This document shows positions 1 through 9,076 of a stretch of 64,000 nucleotides of DNA, piece by piece; position 1 is the first letter of the stretch, and each line of letters starts with the position of its first letter. Under the pieces are notes generated by a model. That model had not been told where the DNA came from, made no database searches, and worked only from the letters and a program-made list of their open reading frames with translations. This DNA comes from Zizania palustris. Lineage: Eukaryota; Streptophyta; Magnoliopsida; Poales; Poaceae. Both the position numbers and the translations under genes were made by a program. The stretch covers positions 91,295,023 to 91,359,022 of the forward strand of contig JAAALK010000289.1 in NCBI GenBank assembly GCA_019279435.1, read 5' to 3'.

Positions 1-2163
1 CAAAAACTGCTTTAACCGGTCATACCAAGCCCTGGGGGCTTGTTTCAACCCGTATAAAGCTTTGTGCAATTTAAAAACATGTCGAGGAAACTTAGGGTTC
101 TCAAAACCGGGGGGTTGCCTAACATAAACCTCCTCTTCTATGTACCCGTTCAGAAAAGCACTCTTAACGTCCATTTGAAAAAGCTTAAAACCCTTTGAAG
201 CGGCAAATGCTAAAAGAATGCGAATGGACTCAAGACGGGCAACAGGAGCGAAGGTTTCTTCAAAGTCAATACCTTCCTTCTGGCAATAACCCTGGGCAAC
301 TAGTCGAGCCTTGTTGCGCACCACAACCCCATCTTCACCTTGTTTGTTCTTGAACACCCACTTGGTGCCTATGGGGTTGCATTCTGATGGCGGCTCAACT
401 AATGTCCAAACCCGATTGCGGACAAAATTCTCAAGCTCTTCTTGCATAGCATTAATCCAATTTGAATCAGAAAGAGCATGAGAGACGTCTCTAGGCTCAA
501 AAGATGCAACAAAAGCCGATTCAGCAAACACAGCAAGAGAGGCAGAAGAACGCAAAGTTCTCTCAGTCAAATCACCAATGATGAGCTCTGAGGGATGGTC
601 ACGCTGAACTGCTCGGGTTCCCTGGTGATCTGAAGTCACCTCACCTGAGTCAGCAGCTGGCACCTCTGGACTCGACTGAGGGGGCTCGATCGAAGTGGAA
701 GAAGTGATCAGAGGTCCGCCCTCATCATCAGTCGAAGTCTCAGAAGGTGTGCGCTCTGCGGGGGATGCAGAAGGCCCACCCTCATCAGCAGCTGGAGTAT
801 CCTCATCTTCTTCAAAGATGGACTCTCCGAGCTCATCATCACCAGAAAGCTCAAACGAAGGAGTCAAAGAAGGCATGGACTCATCAAAAGAAACTTCACA
901 AGTCTCGACAAGCAGCTGGGATTCGAGGTTCCAAACACGAAAACCTCGAGAATGCAAAGCATAACCAAGAAAAACACCATCCCAGCAGCGAGACTCAAAC
1001 TTGTCCAAATGCCCTCCCTTCTTGAGCACAAAGCACTTGCAGCCAAACGCTCGCAAGTGGCTCACCTTGGGCTGTCTGCCAAACCGCAACTCATATGATG
1101 TCTTACATAGGTAAGCTCTAAGAAAAATGCGGTTGGCCAGATAGCAAGCCGTGTTCATGGCTTCAGCCCAAAAACGCCTAGGAGTCCTGTGCTCATCGAG
1201 CATCGTCCTGGCCATCTCGACTAGCGTGCGGTTCTTTCGTTCCACAACGCCGTTCTGTGGGGGAGTGTAAGGAGAGGAAAACTGATGGTCCAGACCCTGA
1301 TCACTACAGAAGCTGACAAACTGAGAATTCTTGAACTCAGAACCGTTGTCGGAGCGAATTGCTCGCATCCGGCCATTGTTCTCATTCTTCAGCTTCAAAA
1401 TCAGGTCATGGACAAATTGAAAAGTTTCATCCTTAGACTCCAAAAAGAAAACCCACGAGAAACGAGAAAAGTCGTCAACAATCACAAGTGCATACCATTT
1501 CCCACCGACTGAGCGTACCCGAGCTGGACCTACAGTGTCCAAATGTAAAAGCTCGCCTGGATACGAGGTCAACACCTGAGTCACAGGTGAATGAGAAGCG
1601 GCAACCATTTTTCCATGACGACAGGGATGACACACTAGATCCTTCTCCATCTTAAGCTTGGGCAATCCTCGGATGAGGTCCATAGAGCTTAACCTGACTA
1701 GCAGATCAAAACTCAAATGACCTAACCTCCTATGCCACTTCCAGAGCTCAGAGGAGGATCCAGCAATCAAACAGCGAGAAGGGCCAAAAGAACTAGAGAA
1801 GTCAATTCGAAAAACTTTACCGAAGGGTAAAATCTGACAAACTAAAGACCCTCTAGAATCAACCACAGAAGAATTTCCCTTCTTAAAACGCACTTCCAAA
1901 CCATCCTCAAGAAGTTGCGACACAGAAATTAAATTAAAATTCAGATTTTTGACCAAAGCAACATTCTTTAAAGAGAAATGGTCTGAGATGCTGATTGAGC
2001 CTATGCCACTTACTTTCCCTTGACCGCTGTTCCCGAATGTAATGTACTCTTTGGAGCTCGGGGGAGTGAGACTGGAGAACCATCTGCGATGTCCCGTCAT
2101 GTGGCGAGAGCATCCTGAGTCCATGATCCAAACATCCTCCAGTCCCCGGTCCTGCACAATCAA
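1..2163 (-). CDS. pol: Ty1/copia pol: protease, integrase, start of reverse transcriptase (partial)
   Basis: The frame stays open for about 720 codons to the window edge. In order it shows an aspartic protease with WIMDSGCSRHMTG near 2095-2130; a GAG-pre-integrase stretch around 1610-1745 (WHRRLGHLSF, then CHPC); an integrase core with D in LHLDTVGPARV near 1530-1550, D in RSDNGSEFKN near 1340-1360 and E in NGVVERKNRTL near 1225-1260; an acidic linker near 600-900; and an RT start with FEETFAPVARLES near 230-280, QMDVKSAFLNG near 140-170 and ALYGLKQAPRAWYD near 1-50. The YVDD box lies outside the window. The first ATG sits one codon before the protease DSG. The frame overlaps the gag stop and is offset from gag by one base backwards, so expression would need a -1 frameshift or the offset reflects an indel. 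Confidence 0.85.
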   Translation of the reverse strand, partial: MIVQDRGLEDVWIMDSGCSRHMTGHRRWFSSLTPPSSKEYITFGNSGQGKVSGIGSISISDHFSLKNVALVKNLNFNLISVSQLLEDGLEVRFKKGNSSVVDSRGSLVCQILPFGKVFRIDFSSSFGPSRCLIAGSSSELWKWHRRLGHLSFDLLVRLSSMDLIRGLPKLKMEKDLVCHPCRHGKMVAASHSPVTQVLTSYPGELLHLDTVGPARVRSVGGKWYALVIVDDFSRFSWVFFLESKDETFQFVHDLILKLKNENNGRMRAIRSDNGSEFKNSQFVSFCSDQGLDHQFSSPYTPPQNGVVERKNRTLVEMARTMLDEHRTPRRFWAEAMNTACYLANRIFLRAYLCKTSYELRFGRQPKVSHLRAFGCKCFVLKKGGHLDKFESRCWDGVFLGYALHSRGFRVWNLESQLLVETCEVSFDESMPSLTPSFELSGDDELGESIFEEDEDTPAADEGGPSASPAERTPSETSTDDEGGPLITSSTSIEPPQSSPEVPAADSGEVTSDHQGTRAVQRDHPSELIIGDLTERTLRSSASLAVFAESAFVASFEPRDVSHALSDSNWINAMQEELENFVRNRVWTLVEPPSECNPIGTKWVFKNKQGEDGVVVRNKARLVAQGYCQKEGIDFEETFAPVARLESIRILLAFAASKGFKLFQMDVKSAFLNGYIEEEVYVRQPPGFENPKFPRHVFKLHKALYGLKQAPRAWYDRLKQFL

Positions 2164-4916
2164 TGTCTGTAAGTGGGAGCAAATGGTCCGGCACCGGGTT
2201 TAGCAAAAGAGCTAAACCAGTGTCGAGCCATCTGCTCAAAAGACGGAAAGCAGAAATCATCAGAAAAGTTTGGACCAAAACGCGACTCAAAGCGCGGTCC
2301 TCGGTTCTGCCTAAAGCCTCGGCCACGAGGTCCAGGACCGTAGCCAAAACGGCCTGGAGCTCTGCCGGAACGACCACCACCAACTGGAGTACGAGCAAGA
2401 AAGTCGTCTCCTCTACCACCACCTACACGACGCGGCCTGGCCTCCAGCCTCTCCCCGCGTCGAGGAACACGCAGTCTACCACCCTGCTGGTAGAACTGCT
2501 CCTGACCACCACGAGCTCTCTCTGCTCTCTCAACCCGCTTCCTCCTGAAGCAAAACTCAGCAAGATGCCCGTCTCTCTGACAATACTCACAATGATAGGT
2601 GGGCTTCTTGGGATGAGGTTGAGGCTTGGGGTTCTTGGGCTTAGTGGTGTTTGGTGTCGGCTTCTTGGGTTGAGAGGGTCCAGGAAGAGAGTCTAGAGAA
2701 GTGTGGAGATGTTTGGGCTTTGGAACCCAAATGGGCTTCTTGGGTGGAGCTTTGGATGGTTCATGGATCACTCCATCCTTGGGCTGACAAGCCTGGGAAG
2801 ACTCAGTGGAATGGGTCTTGGGATATCTCTGCTCAGGAGTCATTTTACTCCACTCCACTGCCCGGCTAATGGCACTCTCAAAGTCAGCCTTGGTGTAGGT
2901 GTAACCTACCCCAAACCCATCCTGCCTCTTGAACTGCTGGATCATCATGCCAAGCTGTGGCTCTCTGGCACTGATCCAACTCAGGATAGAACGGAGGTAA
3001 AAATTCTCATTTTGCGAATCAGCTAGCTCCTCTCTCAAGGAAGCTAGTACCTCCACCTGAGACAAGCAAGTCTCACACTCACTATCTACCTGGATAGACT
3101 TCTCGGCTTTCAGCTTAATCAACTCCATTCTAAGAGACAGGCAGTTCTCACAGACAGTGGGTGGGACTGACAATGTCTCAAGCTCTAGCCTAGTCTGCGC
3201 AAGCTCAGCTCTCATTCTCTCCAAATCACCCAGATGCTCATCGCCCTTGGCTTTTAACTCAGCTAAACTAGCAATATGAAATGGGCAATCAGCACAGGGT
3301 ACGACAACAGTGGCTTGAGCATCTTTCAGCTCCAGCTGAGCGCTTTCAAGCTCAGTGGCCAAAGCGTCCCTCTCATCAACCCTTTCTGTGTACCTGGACT
3401 TCAGAGTGGACAGGTCACACAGAAGCACCTCACACTTAGGGCACTCACTGCTATCACCCAAGCAAGGGGAAGAAGATAGACTCTCAATTCTGCCGTTGGC
3501 TACGGCAAGCTCACTCTCTAACTCATCTATCCTCTTCTTAGCCCCTCTAAGCAGTTTTTCCCGATACTTTAACTCCTGACGATTGCTTTCAAGTAAATCA
3601 ACGATTTCGCGCTCATATGATGATACCTTGCTATCGTCGTCGTCGGAGTCGTCGGAGGAGCTCTTTTCTTCCTTATCCCCAAGAGCCATTGAACAGAAGC
3701 TCTTGCGGGATCTTCGGCGCTGGTGTGAGCGGCTCTTCGGCTTGTCTCCGAAGGCCATGAAGCAGAGGCCCGCCGGATCGTCCTTGTCCTTCCCCTTCCT
3801 GATGACGATCTCCTCATCGCTTGAGCTTGATGAAGAGGAAGAAGACGTGGACTGCTTGGAGTAGCTCTTCTCCATCTCGGCGAAGAAGGCCTTGTCGCGC
3901 TTCTTGTTCTCTCGCCGGTAGTCCTTCAGGGCCTTCTTGAAGAAACGAGTCTTCGGCTTGCCCTTGTTGAAGGATGAGCTCTCATGCTTGCCGGAGTCGT
4001 GGAAGCTGCCACTGGTGCCCTTCTTGTGGCCGTTGCGCTTGGGGCAGTCGGCGATGAAGTGTCCTGGATCACCACACTCAAAGCATCCGGATTTTGTGCC
4101 GTGTCTTTTGAACATTCTTTTGTCATAGACACGACGCACCCGGTTGTTAAACAGACACAACTCATCATCTCCCAAAGACTCAAGCTGGTCCTCAGTGATA
4201 GACATCAAAGAGAACCCAGCACAACTCATAGCAGAGGGATCAACAGAAGGTGTAGCAAGGGCCAGGGATTTTGATCCCGAACCAGTGAGATTTGATCTCA
4301 GCTGGATATCTACCTCAGTGGCCTTCAGCTTGCTAAATAACTCAGAAATGGTCAAGGTATCGTAAGAAGTGCTCTCAACGATAGAGGATACCTTGATCTC
4401 CCAGATCTTTGGGTCCAAGGTATGAAGAACCTTGAGCGCCTGCTCGTGATCTGAGACTAACTGAGCACCCTCAGCCTTGTTGTCCCGAAGCTTGTTAATG
4501 ATCGACTGAAAGTGACCAAACAAAGCCTCAACAGATTCACCCGGCTTCTGTGTGAAATTCTCATATTCACGCCGGTAGGTCTGATAGAGCCGAGCCTTGA
4601 CCTGTGCTGTTCCCTCATGGTGTGCCTTGAGGGTAGCCCAGATCTCTCTCGCAGTGGAGAGATGACTCACACGCTCAAACTCAGTGGGACCTAATCCAGA
4701 AAACAGAATGTTCACAGCCTTACTGTTGCTCAGATGCTGAGCAATGATACCAGCAGTACCATGCTCAGTGACTGGCAGAATGACAAATGTGGTGTGAACA
4801 CAAATGTCCCATATGTCCGAGCCCTGGCTCATTAGATAAGCTCGCATGCGAGTCTTCCAATAATTATAGCCATAGGCTTCCAAGGACGGGACCTTGCCAG
4901 GAGACGTCATGGTCAC
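2160..4916 (-). CDS. gag: Ty1/copia gag polyprotein, 918 aa, Sirevirus type
   Basis: This encodes the capsid and nucleocapsid precursor that packages element RNA. Residues about 1-200 match the UBN2-type gag of plant copia elements (YNYWKTRMRAYL, then ARLYQTYRREYENF and PGESVEALFGHF). A CCHC zinc knuckle, CFECGDPGHFIADC, lies near residues 277-290. Serine- and acid-rich segments follow, then a long E/L-rich probable coiled coil (about 430-640), a proline/lysine linker, and a second knuckle, CEYCQRDGHLAEFC, near 773-786. The tail is arginine- and glycine-rich. The reading frame is uninterrupted. The length is long for copia but normal for Sireviruses. ATG 4916 lies 45 bp downstream of the primer site, as expected. 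Confidence 0.9.
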   Translation of the reverse strand: MTMTSPGKVPSLEAYGYNYWKTRMRAYLMSQGSDIWDICVHTTFVILPVTEHGTAGIIAQHLSNSKAVNILFSGLGPTEFERVSHLSTAREIWATLKAHHEGTAQVKARLYQTYRREYENFTQKPGESVEALFGHFQSIINKLRDNKAEGAQLVSDHEQALKVLHTLDPKIWEIKVSSIVESTSYDTLTISELFSKLKATEVDIQLRSNLTGSGSKSLALATPSVDPSAMSCAGFSLMSITEDQLESLGDDELCLFNNRVRRVYDKRMFKRHGTKSGCFECGDPGHFIADCPKRNGHKKGTSGSFHDSGKHESSSFNKGKPKTRFFKKALKDYRRENKKRDKAFFAEMEKSYSKQSTSSSSSSSSSDEEIVIRKGKDKDDPAGLCFMAFGDKPKSRSHQRRRSRKSFCSMALGDKEEKSSSDDSDDDDSKVSSYEREIVDLLESNRQELKYREKLLRGAKKRIDELESELAVANGRIESLSSSPCLGDSSECPKCEVLLCDLSTLKSRYTERVDERDALATELESAQLELKDAQATVVVPCADCPFHIASLAELKAKGDEHLGDLERMRAELAQTRLELETLSVPPTVCENCLSLRMELIKLKAEKSIQVDSECETCLSQVEVLASLREELADSQNENFYLRSILSWISAREPQLGMMIQQFKRQDGFGVGYTYTKADFESAISRAVEWSKMTPEQRYPKTHSTESSQACQPKDGVIHEPSKAPPKKPIWVPKPKHLHTSLDSLPGPSQPKKPTPNTTKPKNPKPQPHPKKPTYHCEYCQRDGHLAEFCFRRKRVERAERARGGQEQFYQQGGRLRVPRRGERLEARPRRVGGGRGDDFLARTPVGGGRSGRAPGRFGYGPGPRGRGFRQNRGPRFESRFGPNFSDDFCFPSFEQMARHWFSSFAKPGAGPFAPTYRH

Positions 4917-4960
4917 TACCGGGGTTTAGAACCGGTTAAGGTATGGAAAAACCCTAACCA

Positions 4961-4973
4961 GGCTCTGATACCA
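4961..4973 (-). promoter_or_regulatory. Primer binding site (initiator tRNA-Met type)
   Basis: On the minus strand this reads TGGTATCAGAGCC, two bases after the LTR end CTACA. It is the classic plant Ty1/copia primer site complementary to initiator tRNA-Met. It fixes the 5' LTR boundary and the element's orientation. Confidence 0.9.
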
Positions 4974-4975
4974 CT

Positions 4976-6749
4976 TGTAGGACCGAAAGTAGCGACCAGA
5001 GGGGGGGGTGAATGGGCGCCTAAAAATTCTTTCGAATCAATGGCCTGCTCCCAAAACCCAACGCATTTTAAAAAGAAAAACTAAACAGCAACGCGAGAAC
5101 AGATTGACTAAGTCTGCAGATTCGAAGTTTGCTGATTCTGAGGTTGCAGATTCTGAGGTTGCAGATTCTGAGGTTGCAGATTCTGAGGTTGCGGATTCGG
5201 AGGTTGCAGATTCGAAGTATGCAGATTCGAAGTATGCAGATTCGAAGTATGCAGATTCGAAGTATGCAGATTCGAAGGTTGCAGATTCGAAGTATGCAGA
5301 TTCGAAGGTTGCAGATTCGAAGTATGCAGATTCGAAGTATGCAGATTCGAAGCTTGCAGATTCGAAGTCTGCTGATTCGAAGTCTGCTGATTCGAAGTCT
5401 GCAGGTTCGAAGCTTGCAGATTCGAAGTCTGCAGATTCGAAGCTTGCAGATTCGAAGACTGCTGATTCGAAGTCTGCTGATTCGAAGCCTGCAGGTTCGA
5501 AGCTTGCAGATTCGAAGTCTGCAGATTCGAAGCTTGCAGATTCGAAGTCTGCTGATTCGAAGTCTGCTGATTCGAAGCCTGCTGATTCGAAGTCTGCAGG
5601 TTCGAAGCTTGCAGATTCGAAGTCTACAGATTCGAAGCTTGCAGATTCGAAGTCTGCTGATTCGAAGTCTGCTGATTCGAAGCCTGCAGATTCGAAGCTT
5701 GCAGATTCGAAGTCTGCAACACAGAGTTGGACTTCACACAAGAAAAGGAACTTTGACCCTGCCAACTCGATCAAAAAGCAACACAGGAAAAGCAAGGCTA
5801 AAGTACTAGCATACTGTAGCTACAGGAAAGTAGTACTACTTGCTACAGAGTAGTAGTACTACTTGCAACAGCAAGAACTAGTACTACTTCTCACGAAGAA
5901 CACATACAACAGAGAAGCTTCTGTTCCAAATAAATTGATCGCACGCACAGAGAATGAACTGCAGTGCACAAAAATGCTTCGCACAAGCAAAAACAGCCAG
6001 ATTAAAAGCTCTCCCAGACAACAAAAAGTCACTTAAAAACTTCAGGAAGAACAAGGCTTGTTGCCTGGTGACCCACGCATGAACAGGGGAGAGAGAATGC
6101 AAGAAACAAAATGACCCAAAGGAGTAGTATTGATTTTCAGCAAAAGGGTAGTCCAAACCCTAGGGGTTGGGGTCCTATTTATAGGCAGCCCAACACTAGG
6201 AATATTCTACCTGCCCCTTAGGGTTTTTACAGACTCAAAAATAAAGGAAAAGACTCTACTGCCCTTAGGTATTTTTACAGACACGACAGACTGACTGTGG
6301 GCCTAGAGTTACAGATGACTTATCCGGAAGCTAAGTTTTCGTAGCGACTACGGCTTCTCTTCTGGACAGTCGGATACAAGATCGACGGTCGTCAGTTTTG
6401 CGCCGAAACTGACAAAGCCTCCACCGACTTTGCACCAGGTACCCGGATTGGGCCGGCCCGATTCCGCAGCTCTCTCAGCCCGGCAATCACTCACCGCCCG
6501 TGTACCTGAGTCAATCCTGTTCAACAGCCCAGTGGGTCTTCTACTGCTTCTGGCCCATGCACCCGGATTGGGCCAGCCCGACTTCGCAGCCTCCTCTGCC
6601 CGACAGTCGCTCGCTGCCCGTGTACCTGAGTCACACGCGGCCCATAAAACAGCAGATCTCCTCTCTTCTTCAGTCCTCTTTGACTATCGTTGACAATGAC
6701 TCATCACTTCTAGAGCCATGAGGCCCACGCTATTCAGCATGGCTCCTCA
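4976..6749 (-). repeat. 5' LTR of S1
   Basis: The LTR is about 1.77 kb. On the minus strand it starts TGAGGAGCCATGC and ends CGGTCCTACA. A TATA box (TATAAATAGG) lies at 6174-6183 in minus orientation. Its outer part (6180-6749) aligns by eye with the LTRs of element S2 at 18461 and 27633. Its inner part carries a 15-bp minisatellite not seen in S2. The interior of a different retroelement begins at 6750. Confidence 0.85.
5116..5718. repeat. 15-bp minisatellite, about 40 tandem copies
   Basis: The unit is GCAGATTCGAAGTCT with variants (GCTGATTC..., ...TATGCA, ...CTTGCA, ...GAGGTT). About 603 bp hold 40 units with little or no length drift. Because the period is a multiple of three and the unit lacks stops, long frames appear on both strands: an ADSKx pentapeptide on plus and an FESAx pentapeptide on minus. 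I read these as by-products and not genes. Variant units are interspersed in a higher-order pattern, suggesting expansion by unequal exchange or replication slippage. Confidence 0.95.
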
Positions 6750-7995
6750 TTCGGCCCTTGCTCTGAAGGTACCCAGTCTGGAAGAGGGGGGAGCAACTCC
6801 GAGTACACCCCATACTTGGTTGAGCCCCTCCCAATTACCCACTAGCTTCATTCTCCACTCCTTCTCGGCCAGAGTTGGAATTCCCAGAATCTTCTCCGAA
6901 GCTCGAACAACTTGCTTCAAAGTCATGGGGCTTGAGAAACTGAAAGATAAGCTAGTATTAGTCATTTCATCAAACAAATATATATATATAGAACATATTG
7001 TTTTTGAAGTTACCTGTAGGGCTCGAGTTCGAAGAGATTTTTCGGAGTCCGCCCTCCGGATCTTCTTCGAAGGTGATAGGCCAGTTGGCCATCAGGGGAG
7101 GAATTTGAAGTCCGATAAACTCCTCCGCTAGGTCTCGCATGCTCATGCGGCGGCTAAGTCTTTGAAGCAGACTGAGGTGGTCTTCGAGCTGACCGGGATC
7201 TGGGTGAACAAGGGCTTCCATTCGGAAGTTTATGTCCTGCAAGGGTCCGGCCAGGCGACTGCCTGCCCCAACTTCAGCATAAAACCATCGGAGGATTCAA
7301 TCTGTGTACCATCTGGCATTGATGGCCTTCGCTGGAAATCTTAGCTGGAACTCATCCTGAAGCCGGAAGTTGATGCTCCCAAAGGCTATCACAATCTTTT
7401 CTCATCCGGAGCCTAGGTAAGTCTTGGGTTGGCAGGATGCCCTGTGTAGCGCTGCGAAGATCTCTGCTCTTCCTTCGCATCCCTCAGCTCGCATCGCCCA
7501 TTCGAAGATGGCCAGGCTTGTTATGGCATTCAGAGATAATTGGGGAAGGGTGACGTGGAATAAATCCAGTACCTCCGATAAGAAGTCGACTGCCGGAAGT
7601 CCTAACCCCGCTTCGAAGAAAGCTTCGAAGACTACCTCTTCTCCAGGCCTTGGCGAAGGGATGGCCTCCTTTCCAAGTTTGCGGAGTATGATCTCCGAAC
7701 TAATTTTTCCCTCCACTGCTGCTGCAAGTGACTCCCTCTTGCAGGTAGATGGCCCCAGTTGATAAGACTGGTCTGAATACTTCGACGATGCGGGGAGGAG
7801 ATCATGAGGACCAACGTTTTGGGGATTTCTTGTTGGCACCGCCACTAGTGCTGCTACTGCTGCCGCCAGAGTCGCCACCGCTGAAGGCGCTATTGATGTC
7901 GTTGCCGCTGCCGCGGCCACCGCTGCCGCGGTCACCGCCTGCTGCCGAGCTAGGGCCGAGGCTGCCCCAGGGACTTTGAAGCTTGTCTTCGCCAT
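6750..7995 (-). pseudogene. Antisense accessory gene (aORF), putative gypsy-type transposon domain, two exons
   Basis: Exon 1 runs 7995-7014 and exon 2 starts at 6939, cut by S1 at 6750. The N-terminus is alanine-rich (residues 10-60). The core motifs VVFEAFFEAGLGLP, LPQLSLNAITSLAIFEWAMR and MSMRDLAEEFIGLQIPPL resemble the plant putative gypsy-type transposon family (PF04195/Transposase_28). A 74-bp intron (6940-7013) has CAG/GTAACT donor and CTTTCAG acceptor. In-frame stops lie at 7402-7404 and near 7297, so this copy is dead. The homologue at 35011 has the same domain order and intron position. Its biochemical function is unknown. Confidence 0.7.
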
Positions 7996-8090
7996 GAAGT
8001 TGCACTGATTGCTAAAGGAGAAATCTGGAGGTTAGGGTTTGTTTGCACGAAAGCGGTGAGAAGGGTATTCGGGAAGGGTCTGGGTCCTCT

Positions 8091-8098
8091 ATTTATAG
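8091..8098 (-). promoter_or_regulatory. TATA box of the antisense gene
   Basis: On the minus strand the sequence is GGGCTATAAATAGAGG, about 95 bp upstream of the aORF ATG at 7995. It is separate from the LTR promoter, whose TATA is on plus at about 8901-8911. The homologous gene at 35011 also has a TATA-like box (34887-34895) at a similar distance, which supports an autonomous promoter. Confidence 0.6.
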
Positions 8099-8425
8099 CC
8101 CAGGCCCATGATTTTTTACCGTTAACATTTGCCGTTTCGCATTCTTGACCGTTACCCCTTGCGAAGTTAACGCATTGCTTAACTTCCACTGGAAGTAAAA
8201 AGGCAACGACTATTTCTTCTGAGTCTAAAATAACTTTCGAGCTTCTTAAGTTAATTTCAAGATAGTTCGAATGTAACTTTCTTAGAAGTTGATTCGAAGT
8301 TTTGAATCTCCGCATATTTTGGAGGTTGATTAAATCTGTTGAACCCCTGCGTATGATTATTTTTCTTGCGTATACTGCTCTCCTAACGTTATAGATCTAG
8401 TGGATAAGCGTATTCGAGGGGCTAC

Positions 8426-9076
8426 TATTGGGGGAAAATATTCCATCTTCGGGGTTATTTCTGTAACAAGACCAAGACAGATGATTTAAGGGTTAATTTT
8501 TTCCGTGCCATTACAATTTTCACGGTTTGCCAATATGCCATCGGTGTGTCACTAACAGATGGGGGCCGCCACAGTCACTGACAGTGGCATATAAGCAATT
8601 TCTAAAAATTATAATGGCATGTGAGTAATTTTCCCATGATTTAATCAAAGGTTTCCAGCATCTAACTCTGGAAGTGTATTGGATCAAGTTCGAAGTATGG
8701 AGGCGAACTCTAGTTCGGAGTATATCTTTGAACATTGACTCTTCCGAGAGCTTCTTTGCCAGCTAGGATGGAAGACTTATCTTCTTTCTTATTAGATTAA
8801 TCTTTTACCGTATTAGCCCTATTAAGGGTACCAAATAGTTTCCACTATGTCGGTTGTAACAGAGGGGTAAAAGGGTCTTTTCCTTAATGCTTGGGCCTAT
8901 AAATACCCCCCGTTTCACCCTGTAATAAGGATCGAAGACTAAGTTATTCAATATAAATCTTCGAACTATTTTGAGTTATTATCCATTCGGAGGCTTGAAA
9001 TAGTTTACTTCACAAATACTTCATTTGTTAGTTTCTAATCTCTAGAAACCTGTTAGCGTAATCTTTTACGCCAACA
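8426..9076 (+). repeat. 3' LTR of Tat-type family A
   Basis: The LTR starts TATTGGGGG, probably a decayed TG, directly after polypurine tract GAGGGGCTAC and ends TTTTACGCCAACA. The TATA box is GCCTATAAATACC near 8900. Its second half aligns closely with the minus-strand LTR at 37167-37658 (shared CACTATGTCGGTTGTAA, AACCTGTTAGCG). It is 651 bp against 492 bp there. Much of the excess is the short insertion at about 8494-8635. Confidence 0.8.
8494..8635. mobile_element. Probable MITE inside the family A LTR
   Basis: This stretch of about 140 bp is absent from the homologous LTR at 37167-37658. It has imperfect inverted ends: CCGTGCCATTACAATTTT near 8503-8520 against AAAATTATAATGGCATG near 8605-8621. 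The interior alternates TGCCA-type motifs. A target duplication is not clear, so the superfamily is unassigned. Confidence 0.45.

Larger units (their letters stand above)
1..6749 (-). mobile_element. Sirevirus-like Ty1/copia retrotransposon (element S1), 5' LTR to mid-RT
   Basis: This LTR retrotransposon is read on the minus strand: 5' LTR (4976-6749), primer binding site (4961-4973), gag (2160-4916) and pol running off the left window edge inside reverse transcriptase. Sirevirus identity is supported by the LTR end CGGTCCTACA, the adjoining TGGTATCAGAGCC primer site, and a long gag with a coiled-coil region and two CCHC knuckles. It is inserted into the interior of a Tat-type gypsy element that resumes at 6750. 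The other target-site copy is outside the window. The open gag and pol frames make it the least decayed, so probably the youngest, element in this stack. Confidence 0.85.
6750..9076 (+). mobile_element. 3' end of a Tat-type Ty3/gypsy element (family A) with antisense gene
   Basis: The fragment runs from the S1 insertion point to the LTR end at 9076. Order on plus: antisense gene (6750-7995), a spacer holding that gene's promoter, polypurine tract GAGGGGCTAC (8416-8425), and 3' LTR (8426-9076). The LTR's own TATA box is on the plus strand, so the element is plus-oriented and the internal gene is antisense to it. Extra antisense genes between pol and the 3' LTR are known from the Tat lineage. 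The 5' part lies beyond the window under S1. Only the 3' LTR end and the start of the host LTR fragment at 9077 are visible. Confidence 0.75.

Noticed and set aside
2163..4694. Numerous plus-strand frames opposite the S1 gag
   Set aside because: They are shadows of the well-supported minus-strand gag, which carries clear zinc knuckles.
5116..5718. CRISPR-like array
   Set aside because: Contiguous 15-bp units without spacers, inside a plant retrotransposon LTR.
5008..5853. Long plus and minus frames encoding ADSKx or FESAx repeats as a structural or antifreeze-like protein
   Set aside because: The frames come from a 15-bp tandem repeat within an LTR; several frames are open at once, and the ends have no gene context.
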